Source of the DNA: Acidimicrobiales bacterium
GTDB taxonomy: Bacteria > Actinomycetota > Acidimicrobiia > Acidimicrobiales > SHLQ01
DNA length: 37,112 bases
NCBI GenBank assembly: GCA_020629375.1
Contig: JAHDDK010000008.1
Coordinates: 25,545-62,656 of the forward strand
Direction: 5' to 3'
Shown here: piece after piece, positions 6,802 through 15,444 of the stretch
Numbering within the stretch: the stretch's first letter is position 1
Layout of the letters: each line of letters begins with the position of its first letter
Notes under the pieces: model-generated
Told to the model about the DNA's origin: nothing
The model's input: only the letters and a program-made list of their open reading frames with translations
The model's database searches: none
Made by a program: the position numbers and the translations under genes

Positions 6802-8334
6802 GTGACACGAATCGTCTTCCTGGGGGTAAGGCGAGTCGATCCGAACAGTGGGCTGAACGATGTCGTCGATCTCGTGGTCGACGACGGGACGGTGATCCAT
6901 GTGGGTCCTGTCGGCACCGGGAAGCCCTTGTCCGAATCGGCCTCTTGCGCCCACGTCATCGATGAACCCGAGCTCGTCGTGTGCCCTGGCCTCGTCGATA
7001 TCCACTCCCACGTATTCGGCGCGGCGGGACTCGCCGATGCCGACGCCATCGGCGTACGGGCAGGCGTGCCAACCATTGTCGATGCGGGTGGAGCGGGTAC
7101 GGCGACCATCGACGATTTCGTGGCCTGTGTCGTCGACCGGTCCGACACCCGGGTCCTGAGCTTCCTATCCATCGAGTCGGGCGGCATCGTCGAACCCGAT
7201 CCAGCCCACAACACCCGACGCCTCGCCACCGAAATGGTGACCCCTTCCCTCGGCGACTTCTTGCCAGCGATCGAACGTCACACCGATCACATCGTTGGCC
7301 TCAAGGTGTGGGCCAGCGGCGCCGCCGGTCTGCCGTGGATCGATCATGCCGTTGCGATGGCCGATCTCACGTCGCTTCCGCTGCTCGTCCACATCGGCGA
7401 TGTCGATGCGCACGATCAGCCGGACCGAATCGTCGACTTCGGCGACACCGTGTCCAGCGGAGAAATTCTCGACCGCCTCCAGGCCGGCGACATCGTCACT
7501 CACTGCTTCACGGGATTGCCAGGTGCGCTGGTCGACGCCGCCGGACGAATCAGCCCCGAAGTTCTTGCCGCCCGCCACCGCGGTGTCCTGTTCGATCCAG
7601 CACCCGGATCGATCAACCTTCGGTTGAGCCGGGCCGTCGCAGCGCTGAGACAGGGCTGGATGCCGGACATCATTTCGTCGGATCTCCATCGGTGGTCGTG
7701 GGATCAACCTCACCGAAGCATCGTCGATGTGATGAACCTCTTCCTCGCGTTGGGCATGCGTCCAGATGACGTGATCGAACGGGCATCCGTGCGTCCGGCC
7801 TCGGCGATCGGCCTCACGACAGGGTCCCCCTCCGTTGGCAGCAGCGGCGACCTCTCGGTGCTCCGTTTCGAACGCGGCAGGGTGGTCCACACCGACGGAG
7901 TCGGCGGCTCGATCAGCGGCACCAACCAATTCGTGGCCGTCGGCTGCGTTCGCAATGGCGCGTGGTTCGAGGCATCCACAGATGCGCACGCCGAGGAATC
8001 CGCGCCCCTCCGCCTGCTCTCCGATGATGAGCGCGGCTTCCTCGATGCGCTACGGATCGAACTCGTCCATCACCATGCCGTCAACGACCGGTGGTGCGGC
8101 GACGACCTCCATCGCCTCGTGCAACGGGCCCGAGCCGCCGCTCGGGTGTCGGTCGCTGGCAGCGTCGATGCGCTGTCGTCAGTGCTCGGAGATGAACGGT
8201 TGCCGATCGCCGCAGGGTGGTTGCTTGAGTCGGTCGGGCCAGCCGAGGCCATTGCACGGCTCGAAGCCGTTGCGGAGCCTCGCCTGACGACGTGGTCCTC
8301 AGCGTCGGCTAGGTCTTCGCGGCAAACCGCCTGA
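6802..8334 (+). CDS. Amidohydrolase/deacetylase family metallohydrolase with C-terminal extension
   Basis: This 510-residue protein starts at GTG 6802. It is a cytoplasmic TIM-barrel metal-dependent hydrolase of the amidohydrolase superfamily, resembling the EF_0837/AHA_3915 group. All the expected metal-centre residues are visible: His68 and His70 in DIHSH, Lys168 in GLKVWASG (the position usually carbamylated), His197 in LLVHIGD, His234 in VTHCFTG and Asp294 in IISSDLHRW. The region from about residue 400 to the end is an extra, probably helical segment with several histidines that I do not recognise. The substrate is not deducible; relatives act on N-acyl or cyclic amide compounds. Its 3' end overlaps the convergent GntR gene by 26 bases. 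Confidence 0.82.
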   Translation: MTRIVFLGVRRVDPNSGLNDVVDLVVDDGTVIHVGPVGTGKPLSESASCAHVIDEPELVVCPGLVDIHSHVFGAAGLADADAIGVRAGVPTIVDAGGAGTATIDDFVACVVDRSDTRVLSFLSIESGGIVEPDPAHNTRRLATEMVTPSLGDFLPAIERHTDHIVGLKVWASGAAGLPWIDHAVAMADLTSLPLLVHIGDVDAHDQPDRIVDFGDTVSSGEILDRLQAGDIVTHCFTGLPGALVDAAGRISPEVLAARHRGVLFDPAPGSINLRLSRAVAALRQGWMPDIISSDLHRWSWDQPHRSIVDVMNLFLALGMRPDDVIERASVRPASAIGLTTGSPSVGSSGDLSVLRFERGRVVHTDGVGGSISGTNQFVAVGCVRNGAWFEASTDAHAEESAPLRLLSDDERGFLDALRIELVHHHAVNDRWCGDDLHRLVQRARAAARVSVAGSVDALSSVLGDERLPIAAGWLLESVGPAEAIARLEAVAEPRLTTWSSASARSSRQTA

Positions 8335-8965
8335 CCATCACCGTTCGCGCCTTCTCCAGGTGCTCGCACACCGCATCTCGGGCGGCGTCGACATCGTCCG
8401 CAGCGAGTGCGTCCAGCATCTCGCGGTGACCTCCGACGTCGGCCTGCATCTCCGGAGCGACAACCGACAGCTCCTGCATCACGAGACGTGTCTGGTCGGC
8501 GAGCCGCTCCCATGCCACGAGCAGGCGGGAGTGATCGCCGTATTCGACGATCGTGCGATGGAACGCCATGTCGCACTCGCCCACTCGTACTCGATCGCCT
8601 TCGTCGAGGGCGTCGCCGAGCTCAGACAGCAAACGGTCGAGGTGGCGGACCTCATCCGGCCCGATGCGGTCGATGGCACGGACCGCAGCGAGGGCTTCGA
8701 GAGACGAGCGCAAGGTGTAGAGCTCGTCGACGTCGACCGATGTCATGGAGGCCACGAATGAACCACGACGGTTGACCGCCACGACCAGCCCGGACTTCTC
8801 GAGATCGGCCAGCGCATCGCGCACCGGGCCACGGCTCGTTCCGAATCGTTGGGCGAGTTCGGTTTCGACGAGCCGATCCCCGGGAGCGTAGGTGCCGTCG
8901 AAGATGAGGTCTCGGAGGGCGTCGGTGACCGCGTCGCCGAGCTCGATGCGTTGTACGGCGCTCAT
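8309..8965 (-). CDS. GntR family (FadR/FCD subfamily) transcriptional regulator, probable glycolate-operon regulator
   Basis: This 218-residue protein has an N-terminal winged helix typical of GntR (ALRDLIFDGTYAPGDRLVE, then LAQRFGTSRGPVRDALADLE) and a C-terminal FCD effector domain. FCD metal/ligand residues can be seen: Asp and His in CDMAFHRTIV, His in GGHREMLDAL and His in CEHLEKA. Members commonly sense small organic acids such as glycolate, lactate or pyruvate. ATG 8965 has a GGAGG at 8977-8981, 11 bases upstream. The gene is divergent from glcB, and the 130-base intergenic region holds a perfect palindrome in the glcB promoter, so control of the glc operon is the likely job; this is inferred from context. 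Confidence 0.87.
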   Translation of the reverse strand: MSAVQRIELGDAVTDALRDLIFDGTYAPGDRLVETELAQRFGTSRGPVRDALADLEKSGLVVAVNRRGSFVASMTSVDVDELYTLRSSLEALAAVRAIDRIGPDEVRHLDRLLSELGDALDEGDRVRVGECDMAFHRTIVEYGDHSRLLVAWERLADQTRLVMQELSVVAPEMQADVGGHREMLDALAADDVDAARDAVCEHLEKARTVMVRRFAAKT

Positions 8966-9034
8966 TCGAGAAGTGACCTCCAGTCTCGGGTGATCTTGTT
9001 CGTTGTGGCCTCGGAACGAAAAGTACTGTTCCGG

Positions 9035-9063
9035 TTGACCGTTGACTGTTAACAGTTTACTGT
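9035..9063 (+). promoter_or_regulatory. Putative sigma70-type promoter of the glcB-glcDEF operon
   Basis: A -35-like TTGACC (9035-9040) and a -10-like TACTGT (9058-9063) are separated by exactly 17 bases, 33 bases before the glcB start. A second TTGACT lies at 9042-9047. This is read by eye from the sequence; the transcription start is not known. Confidence 0.5.
9045..9056. promoter_or_regulatory. Palindromic operator ACTGTTAACAGT between the -35 and -10 boxes of glcB
   Basis: A perfect 12-bp palindrome lies in the promoter spacer. Related half-sites occur as ACTGTT at 9025-9030, exactly 20 bases upstream, and as ACTGTC at 9059-9064. Its position would let a bound protein block RNA polymerase. 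The likely binder is the divergent GntR/FCD regulator, by context only. Confidence 0.55.
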
Positions 9064-9081
9064 CGAAACATCCGGCCGTCC

Positions 9082-9087
9082 AGGGAG
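9082..9087 (+). promoter_or_regulatory. Ribosome binding site deciding the glcB start
   Basis: AGGGAG lies eight bases before GTG 9096. It supports that start over the upstream in-frame ATG 9042, which lies inside the promoter/operator. Confidence 0.65.
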
Positions 9088-9095
9088 TACGTCAC

Positions 9096-11264
9096 GTGTC
9101 CGAGAATTCATCCACCCGCGTCGAGGCCCACGGCCTCCAGTACGGCGCCCAACTCCATCGATTCTTCGTCGAAGAAGCCCTCCCGGGGTCCGGTGTCGAC
9201 CCCGATACCTTCTTCGCCGAGATGGCCGCACTCGTGGCGGACTTCGGTCCCCGGAATGCCGAGTTGCTCGAGCTGCGCGAGTCGATGCAGAGCGCCATCG
9301 ACGGCTGGCACCGGAACAACCCCGACTTCGATGCGACGCAATACCGCATGTTCCTCGAAGAACTCGGCTACCTCGTCCCCGAGGGACCAGCCTTCTCGAT
9401 CGAGACGGCCAACGTCGACCCCGAGATCGCCACGATCCCGGGCGCGCAGCTCGTCGTGCCGGTGATGAATGCCCGCTACGCCCTCAATGCCGCCAACGCT
9501 CGCTGGGGAAGTCTGTACGACGCCTTGTATGGCACCGACGCCCTCGGCGATAGCCCCGAGCCGGGCCCCTACGATCCCGCACGTGGCGCTCGTGTCATCG
9601 CCTGGGCACGCCAGCATCTCGACGCGGTCTGCCCGCTTGCAGCCGGAAGTCATGTCGGCTCGACCGGATATGCGATCGCCGACGGTGCGCTCGTCGTGAC
9701 CTGCGCCGATGGCTCGACCACGGGCCTCGCCAACCCCGACCAATTCGTCGGCTGGCAGGGCGACGCCAATGCGCCCTCTGGTGTGCTCCTCGCCGTCAAC
9801 GGCTTGCACCTCGACCTGCGATTCGATGCCGACCACCCCGTCGGCGCAGCGGACTCGGCATCGATGAGCGATGTCGTTCTCGAGTCGGCCATGACGGCGA
9901 TCATGGACTGCGAAGACTCCGTCGCTGCAGTCGACGCCGAAGACAAGGCGCTCGCCTATCGGAACTGGCTTGGGCTCATGGCAGGCACCCTGACCGAGGA
10001 GGTCACGAAGGGCGACAAGACGTTCACCCGCCGACTCGCCGACGACCGGGAGTACACCGCCGCCGACGGTTCGTCACTCACCTTGCCGGGACGAGCGGTT
10101 CTGCTCGTCCGCAATGTCGGCCACCTGATGACCACTCCCGCCATTATCGACGGCGACGGCAACGAGATCCCCGAGGGTCTGCTCGATGCGATGTCGACAA
10201 CGCTTGCTGCCATGCACGACCTCGCCCGTGAAGGTGAGGGCAACTCCCGCACCGGATCGGTCTACGTCGTCAAGCCAAAGATGCATGGGCCCGACGAGGT
10301 CGCCTTCGCCGACGAGATCTTCACCCGGGTCGAAGCAGCACTCGGCCTCCCGCAGTACACGGTCAAGCTCGGCATCATGGATGAGGAGCGCCGCACGACG
10401 GTGAACCTCGCCGAGTGCATCCGGGCAGCATCCGATCGGGTCGCGTTCATCAACACCGGCTTTCTCGATCGCACCGGCGACGAGATCCACACCTCGATGC
10501 AGGCTGGCGCCGTCGTGCCCAAGAGCGAGATGAAGGCGCAGGCGTGGATCGGCGCCTACGAGGACTGGAACGTCGATGTCGGCCTCGCCTGCGGGCTTCG
10601 GGGCAAGGCCCAGATCGGCAAGGGCATGTGGGCGGCACCCGACCTGATGTCGGCCATGCTCGACCAGAAGATCGGCCATCCGGAATCCGGCGCCAACTGC
10701 GCCTGGGTCCCCTCCCCCACGGCGGCGACGCTGCACGCCACGCATTACCACCACGTTGACGTGCTCGCCCGCCAGGACGCGATCGAGAGCGGCGGGCGCC
10801 GGGCGACCCTCGACGACATCCTCACGGTTCCGCTTGCGGCCGACACCGGTTGGTCGGCGGAGACGATCCAGAATGAGCTCGACAACAACGCTCAGGGCAT
10901 TCTCGGCTACGTGGTCCGGTGGGTCGACCAGGGCGTGGGCTGCTCCAAGGTCCCCGACATCCACGATGTCGGTCTCATGGAGGACCGAGCGACGTGCCGA
11001 ATCTCGTCGCAGCACATGGCCAATTGGCTTCTGCACGGCGTGGTCGACGCCGATCAGGTGATGTCGACGATGAAACGCATGGCCGAGAAGGTCGACGCCC
11101 AAAACGCGGGCGATGCCTCCTACACCCCGATGGCGCCGTCATTCGACGGGCCGGCCTTCAAGGCCGCGTGCGACCTGGTCTTGTCTGGCGTCGAGCAACC
11201 GAGCGGCTACACCGAACCGATCCTGCACGCTCGTCGCCTCGAGTGGAAGGCGGCCAACGGATGA
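9096..11264 (+). CDS. glcB: Malate synthase G
   Basis: Cytoplasmic enzyme that condenses glyoxylate with acetyl-CoA to give malate. The 722 residues from GTG 9096 match the family length (about 723). Conserved blocks are visible: [67 protein letters not shown] and the catalytic-Asp segment [18 protein letters not shown]. The start is set by the AGGGAG ribosome site; starting at ATG 9042 would put 18 extra residues over the operator. The stop overlaps the glcD start by four bases (ATGA), so glyoxylate made by the downstream glycolate oxidase is consumed by this enzyme in the same operon. Confidence 0.96.
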   Translation: MSENSSTRVEAHGLQYGAQLHRFFVEEALPGSGVDPDTFFAEMAALVADFGPRNAELLELRESMQSAIDGWHRNNPDFDATQYRMFLEELGYLVPEGPAFSIETANVDPEIATIPGAQLVVPVMNARYALNAANARWGSLYDALYGTDALGDSPEPGPYDPARGARVIAWARQHLDAVCPLAAGSHVGSTGYAIADGALVVTCADGSTTGLANPDQFVGWQGDANAPSGVLLAVNGLHLDLRFDADHPVGAADSASMSDVVLESAMTAIMDCEDSVAAVDAEDKALAYRNWLGLMAGTLTEEVTKGDKTFTRRLADDREYTAADGSSLTLPGRAVLLVRNVGHLMTTPAIIDGDGNEIPEGLLDAMSTTLAAMHDLAREGEGNSRTGSVYVVKPKMHGPDEVAFADEIFTRVEAALGLPQYTVKLGIMDEERRTTVNLAECIRAASDRVAFINTGFLDRTGDEIHTSMQAGAVVPKSEMKAQAWIGAYEDWNVDVGLACGLRGKAQIGKGMWAAPDLMSAMLDQKIGHPESGANCAWVPSPTAATLHATHYHHVDVLARQDAIESGGRRATLDDILTVPLAADTGWSAETIQNELDNNAQGILGYVVRWVDQGVGCSKVPDIHDVGLMEDRATCRISSQHMANWLLHGVVDADQVMSTMKRMAEKVDAQNAGDASYTPMAPSFDGPAFKAACDLVLSGVEQPSGYTEPILHARRLEWKAANG

Positions 11265-12742
11265 GCATCATCGAACGTGTTCGCCGGACCATCTCGGGAC
11301 CCGAGTCGTCCGGCGACCCGCTCCTCGATGAGCTTCGAGCGGCCCTCAGCGAAGACCGCGTCAAGATCGACGGCGCGCAACGCTCTCTGCTCGGCAAGGA
11401 CGCGTCCGTGTTCGACGGCGGCAACTCCGGCCCGATCTGCTATCCAACAACGACCGACGAAGTGGTGGCGATCATGAAGATCGCGGAGTCGCACGATCGT
11501 GCCGTCGTGCCACGCGGTGCGGGCACCGGCCTTGCCGGCGGAGCCATCCCGTTGGGGGCTCCGGTCGTCATCGCCGTCACCAAGATGAACCAGATCCTCG
11601 AGATCGACGAAGACAACGGCATCGCCTGGGTCGAACCCGGGGTGATCAATCTCGACCTCACGCGGCACCTCACCCCACTCGGCTACCACTTCGCCCCCGA
11701 CCCATCGAGTCAGCAGGTGTGCACGATCGGCGGCAACGTCGCCAACAACTCGGGCGGGCCGCATTGCCTCGCCTACGGCGTGACCAACAGTCATGTCGTT
11801 GCGCTCGAAGTGGTTACCGCATCGGGTGACGTGTTGATGCTCGGCGGACTCGATGCCGAACCCGACGGTTACGACCTGCGAGGCGTATTCGTCGGTAGCG
11901 AAGGCACCCTCGGCATCACGACAAAGGTCGCGGTTCGCCTCACCCGCAACCGCCCGGCCGTTCGGACACTTCTGCTGTCGTTCTCGAACACCCGCGACGC
12001 AGCCAACACCGTGAGCGGCGTCGTGGCGGCAGGGATCGTGCCCGCCGCAATGGAGGTCATGGACCAGCGGATCACGGTTGCGGTCGAGAACTACGTCAAC
12101 GCCGGCTATCCGACCGACGCAGGTGCAGTGCTGCTGGCAGAGGTCGACGGTCCCGAGGCGGGCATCGACATCGACGCCGAGCGGATCCGTCAGATCGGCC
12201 TCGACAACAACGCAACCGACGTTCGACTCGCCGGATCGGAAGAAGAGCGCGCTGCGCTGTGGAAGGGCCGCAAGACGGCGTTCGGCGCGGTGGCTCAGAT
12301 CGCTCCCGACTACTACCTCCACGACACTGTCGTCCCCCGATCGAAGCTCGCCGACGTGCTCGACGAGATCTACGAGATCGCCGACCGCCATGACGTCTTG
12401 GTGATGAACGTGTTCCACGCCGGCGACGGCAATCTCCATCCGCTCCTCATCTTCGACGGGCGCGAGCCCGGCGTCCTCGACCGGATCCATGCCGCGGGCG
12501 GCGACATCATCACGGCCTCACTCGATGCCGGCGGGGTGCTCTCTGGCGAGCACGGCATTGGCGTCGAGAAACAGAAGTACATGGACCGGCTGTTCACCCC
12601 CGACGACCTCGACCACCAGAACCGGTTGCGTCGAGCGTTCGATCCGGTGTGCCGCGCGAACCCCGGGAAGGTGTTGCCGATGGGGCACAGCTGCGCCGAC
12701 ATCCAACAGTTGCGCAGCGTTCCGGCGGAGGTGTGGGGCTGA
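11261..12742 (+). CDS. glcD: Glycolate oxidase subunit GlcD (FAD-linked)
   Basis: FAD-containing catalytic subunit of the glycolate oxidase complex, which oxidises glycolate to glyoxylate; 493 residues, close to the usual 499. The FAD_binding_4 (PCMH-type) domain is visible: [38 protein letters not shown] and [12 protein letters not shown]. The C-terminal FAD-oxidase domain shows [16 protein letters not shown] and the end motif [17 protein letters not shown] 11261 overlaps the glcB stop and its own stop overlaps glcE by one base. A longer frame opening at 10919 is only an upstream extension inside glcB. D-lactate dehydrogenases share this fold, but the glcB/glcE/glcF context supports glycolate. 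Confidence 0.93.
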   Translation: MSIIERVRRTISGPESSGDPLLDELRAALSEDRVKIDGAQRSLLGKDASVFDGGNSGPICYPTTTDEVVAIMKIAESHDRAVVPRGAGTGLAGGAIPLGAPVVIAVTKMNQILEIDEDNGIAWVEPGVINLDLTRHLTPLGYHFAPDPSSQQVCTIGGNVANNSGGPHCLAYGVTNSHVVALEVVTASGDVLMLGGLDAEPDGYDLRGVFVGSEGTLGITTKVAVRLTRNRPAVRTLLLSFSNTRDAANTVSGVVAAGIVPAAMEVMDQRITVAVENYVNAGYPTDAGAVLLAEVDGPEAGIDIDAERIRQIGLDNNATDVRLAGSEEERAALWKGRKTAFGAVAQIAPDYYLHDTVVPRSKLADVLDEIYEIADRHDVLVMNVFHAGDGNLHPLLIFDGREPGVLDRIHAAGGDIITASLDAGGVLSGEHGIGVEKQKYMDRLFTPDDLDHQNRLRRAFDPVCRANPGKVLPMGHSCADIQQLRSVPAEVWG

Positions 12743-13671
12743 TGACTGCCGTTCTCTATACCGACGACGCCGTGCTGCTCGACTTCGCTGCCGACGTCGG
12801 CTCGGAGGGTGCCGTCGCCATCGAGGGCGCACGAACCCGTTGGGGCCTCGGCGGCCCGCTCGAGGAATCGGCCCGCCTACTCGCCGCGCCTTCGGGCATC
12901 GTCGAATACGTGCCCGAAGAGATGATCGTGACAGTCCGTGCGGGCACGACCGTCGCCGACCTCCACGCGGAGCTCGCCGAACGCGGCCAGTGGACGGCCC
13001 TCCCCGAACGCGGAGGCACCGTCGGCGGGGCGGTCGCCGTCGGCCAGAACGACTTTCGGAAACCGGCCCGCGGAGAACTCCGGAGTGCCGTTCTCCAGGT
13101 CCGGTACGTGTCGTCCGAGGGCAAGATCGTGTCGGGCGGAGGCCCGACGGTGAAGAACGTCAGCGGGTTCGACATTCCTCGGCTGATCACCGGCTCGCTC
13201 GGAACGCTCGGATGCATCGCCGAGGTGATCCTGCGAACCAACCCGATCCCGGCGGTCGAACGATGGTTCAGGGCCGACGGAGCCGACCCATTCGCCCTCC
13301 AACGCGTGCTGCTCGACCCCGGTGCGATCCTCTGGGACGGCACGTCGACCACGATCCAGCTCGCCGGACACGGTGTGGACGTCGAGGCCGACATCGCCCT
13401 GCTTGCGGATCACGGGCAGTTCGCCGAAGTCGAGGCGCCGGCCGCTCCCACTGGCCACCGCTGGTCGATGACCCCAGCTGAGCTGCGGAACCTGCCGACA
13501 GCAGGACTCGACGCGTTCATCGCCGAGGTCGGCGTCGGCATCGTCCATGCGTCGAGCCCACAACCGAAGCCGCCGCTCAGCGCATCGGTCCAGCTCGTCC
13601 ACGAACGCATGAAAGCCGAATTCGACCCAACCAATCGACTCAACCCCGGGCGAGTCGTGGGAGTGCGCTGA
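12742..13671 (+). CDS. glcE: Glycolate oxidase subunit GlcE (FAD-binding)
   Basis: This 309-residue FAD-binding subunit, shorter than E. coli GlcE (about 350), is needed for glycolate oxidase activity together with GlcD and GlcF. The FAD_binding_4 core is seen in the segments VEYVPEEMIVTVRAGTTVAD, ERGGTVGGAVAVGQND and GPTVKNVSGFDIPRLITGSL, with GTLGCIAEVILRTNP following. The C-terminus ends with FDPTNRLNPGRVVG, typical of GlcE. It starts at ATG 12742, whose A is also the last base of the glcD stop, and its stop overlaps the glcF start in the same way, indicating tight translational coupling. Confidence 0.92.
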   Translation: MTAVLYTDDAVLLDFAADVGSEGAVAIEGARTRWGLGGPLEESARLLAAPSGIVEYVPEEMIVTVRAGTTVADLHAELAERGQWTALPERGGTVGGAVAVGQNDFRKPARGELRSAVLQVRYVSSEGKIVSGGGPTVKNVSGFDIPRLITGSLGTLGCIAEVILRTNPIPAVERWFRADGADPFALQRVLLDPGAILWDGTSTTIQLAGHGVDVEADIALLADHGQFAEVEAPAAPTGHRWSMTPAELRNLPTAGLDAFIAEVGVGIVHASSPQPKPPLSASVQLVHERMKAEFDPTNRLNPGRVVGVR

Positions 13672-14819
13672 TGGACCTCAAACTCGATGCCGACGATCTG
13701 AACACCTGCGTCCAATGCGGACTGTGCCTGCCGCATTGCCCGACCTTTCGGGTGACCGGTGACGAATCGATGTCGCCGCGCGGCCGTATCCACCTCATGC
13801 GAGAGGTTCAGGACAACAACGCACCTCTCACCGACGAGGTGCTCGAGTCGTTCGAGACCTGTGTGCAGTGCCGCGGCTGCGAGCCCGCCTGCCCCTCCAG
13901 TGTCCCCTACGGATATCTGATGGAGCAGACGCGAGAGACCCTCGCCGATGCCGGGCACATGACCCCGACCTGGCAGAAGCTCGCCTTCAAGCCACTGGCC
14001 AACCCCACGATGCTCCAGGCCGGATCATCGGCGCTCGCCGTCGCCCAACGCCTCAAGCTCGTCCCGAAACGCTTGGGCATCAGCGAGGAGCTACCAATCC
14101 GTCGCAAGCCCCTCAAGGCGACCGGCGAAGACGTGTACTTCTTCACCGGCTGCGTGATGGATGCCTGGCAGCGAGACGTCCACGCTGCGGGCATGCGGGT
14201 GCTCGAGGCTGCGGGCATTGGGTCGATCCCGACAAACGAGCTCGCTCCGTGCTGCGGTGCGCTCCACGCACACGCCGGACTCGCCGACGACACCCGCAAC
14301 CTCGCCGGCACGATGATGGCCAACCTCGACCCGGACAAGCCGATCCTCGTCGACTCCGCCGGCTGTGGTGCGGCGATGAAGGACTACGGCCACCTGCTGG
14401 GCACTGAGGCGGCGAAGGCGTTCTCGGCCCGGGTGTTCGACATCCAGGAGTATCTCGCCGACCACCTCGAGGCTCTCCCGACCGTCCAACCTCTCGACTT
14501 GCGGGTCGCGGTCCAGGATCCGTGCCACTTGCGTCATGTGCAGCGGGCCCATCAGGCGACCCGCACGGTCTTGGCCCCGCACGTTCGCGAACTCGTCGAG
14601 CTCGACGACGACGGCCTGTGCTGTGGTGCGGGCGGCGCCTATTCGGTGCTCCAGCCCGACCTTTCGGGTGACATCCGCGACCGGAAGGTCGCGGCCATCG
14701 ACCGGGTCACACCCGATGCGGTGGCGTCAGCCAATCCCGGCTGCTCGATGCATCTCGGCGCGGCTGGTGTACCGACGATTCACCCGATGGAACTGATCGA
14801 CCGGGCACTCAACGCCTGA
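13671..14819 (+). CDS. glcF: Glycolate oxidase iron-sulfur subunit GlcF
   Basis: This 382-residue subunit passes electrons from the flavin subunits toward the respiratory chain. Two 4Fe-4S ferredoxin motifs are present near the N-terminus (CVQCGLCLPHCP and CVQCRGCEPACP), and the two cysteine-rich CCG domains are marked by CCGALHAHAG and CCGAGGAYSVL. Length is near the usual 400. It is the last gene of the glcBDEF operon, with a one-base overlap with glcE. Its 3' end overlaps the convergent membrane protein gene by 11 bases, leaving no room for a separate terminator. Confidence 0.94.
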   Translation: MDLKLDADDLNTCVQCGLCLPHCPTFRVTGDESMSPRGRIHLMREVQDNNAPLTDEVLESFETCVQCRGCEPACPSSVPYGYLMEQTRETLADAGHMTPTWQKLAFKPLANPTMLQAGSSALAVAQRLKLVPKRLGISEELPIRRKPLKATGEDVYFFTGCVMDAWQRDVHAAGMRVLEAAGIGSIPTNELAPCCGALHAHAGLADDTRNLAGTMMANLDPDKPILVDSAGCGAAMKDYGHLLGTEAAKAFSARVFDIQEYLADHLEALPTVQPLDLRVAVQDPCHLRHVQRAHQATRTVLAPHVRELVELDDDGLCCGAGGAYSVLQPDLSGDIRDRKVAAIDRVTPDAVASANPGCSMHLGAAGVPTIHPMELIDRALNA

Positions 14820-15444
14820 CGTCTCCGAGCGACCCACGTGGACCGAGCAACGCGAGACCGATCACCGACCCGACAAGGCCGCCCGTACTCGACAGGAACA
14901 GATCGAACACGGTGTCTTCGTAGGTGAGCGAGAGATTGCCTGCACCGCCGAAACCGTCTTCGCTCACGGCCCATTCCATGATCTCCCACCAGATGATCAA
15001 CAACGCCCCGAATCCGTAACCGAGCATCACCGCGTCTCGTCGTTCGTGGACGTTGCGGAATCGGAAGGCGTGGTACGCCATCACCAGCAGAATCCAGTTG
15101 AGGGCATGCAGGATGTCGTCGGTCACCGGGTAGTCGTCGTAGAACCCGAACAGATTGCCGAGCGTGTCGAGGAGAAACGGCGCTGCCGCGAGCGCGTCGG
15201 CCGCGTGCGGGTAGGGCTCCCAACCACGGAGCTTGGCGATGACCGGAACGAGCACCGCAGATGCCAGAAACAGCGGCGCCCGAAAGCCCATCGCCTTGCC
15301 CTCGACGGTGGACGGCTCGATCACGATGGCGACGAAGAACGCGGCGAACAGCGCGACCTTGACCCCGATGTTGATCGCCCGCACCGCAGCTGATCGGTCG
15401 AGAGTGAGGACCTTCGTTGGTGAGGCGAACAGGTTGTCACCCAT
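14809..15444 (-). CDS. Multi-pass membrane protein, YjdF/DUF2238-like
   Basis: This 211-residue protein has about five to six hydrophobic helices. Polar motifs within the helices resemble the YjdF/DUF2238 family: TDDILHALNWILL, WWEIMEWAVSEDGF and YEDTVFDLFLSSTGGLVG. The family has no established reaction; conserved Asp, His and Glu inside the membrane hint at ion or metal handling, which is inference. The start overlaps the stop of the upstream cytochrome/copper-oxygenase-like lipoprotein by eight bases (ATGGGTGA), so the two are probably made together and may act together. Confidence 0.7.
   Translation of the reverse strand: MGDNLFASPTKVLTLDRSAAVRAINIGVKVALFAAFFVAIVIEPSTVEGKAMGFRAPLFLASAVLVPVIAKLRGWEPYPHAADALAAAPFLLDTLGNLFGFYDDYPVTDDILHALNWILLVMAYHAFRFRNVHERRDAVMLGYGFGALLIIWWEIMEWAVSEDGFGGAGNLSLTYEDTVFDLFLSSTGGLVGSVIGLALLGPRGSLGDVRR

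Noticed and set aside
9042..9095. Upstream ATG start for malate synthase
   Set aside because: It lies over the promoter and operator, while GTG 9096 has AGGGAG eight bases before it and gives the usual family length.
10919..11260. N-terminal extension of GlcD
   Set aside because: It overlaps the malate synthase coding region in another frame; the ATGA overlap at 11261 gives a normal GlcD N-terminus.
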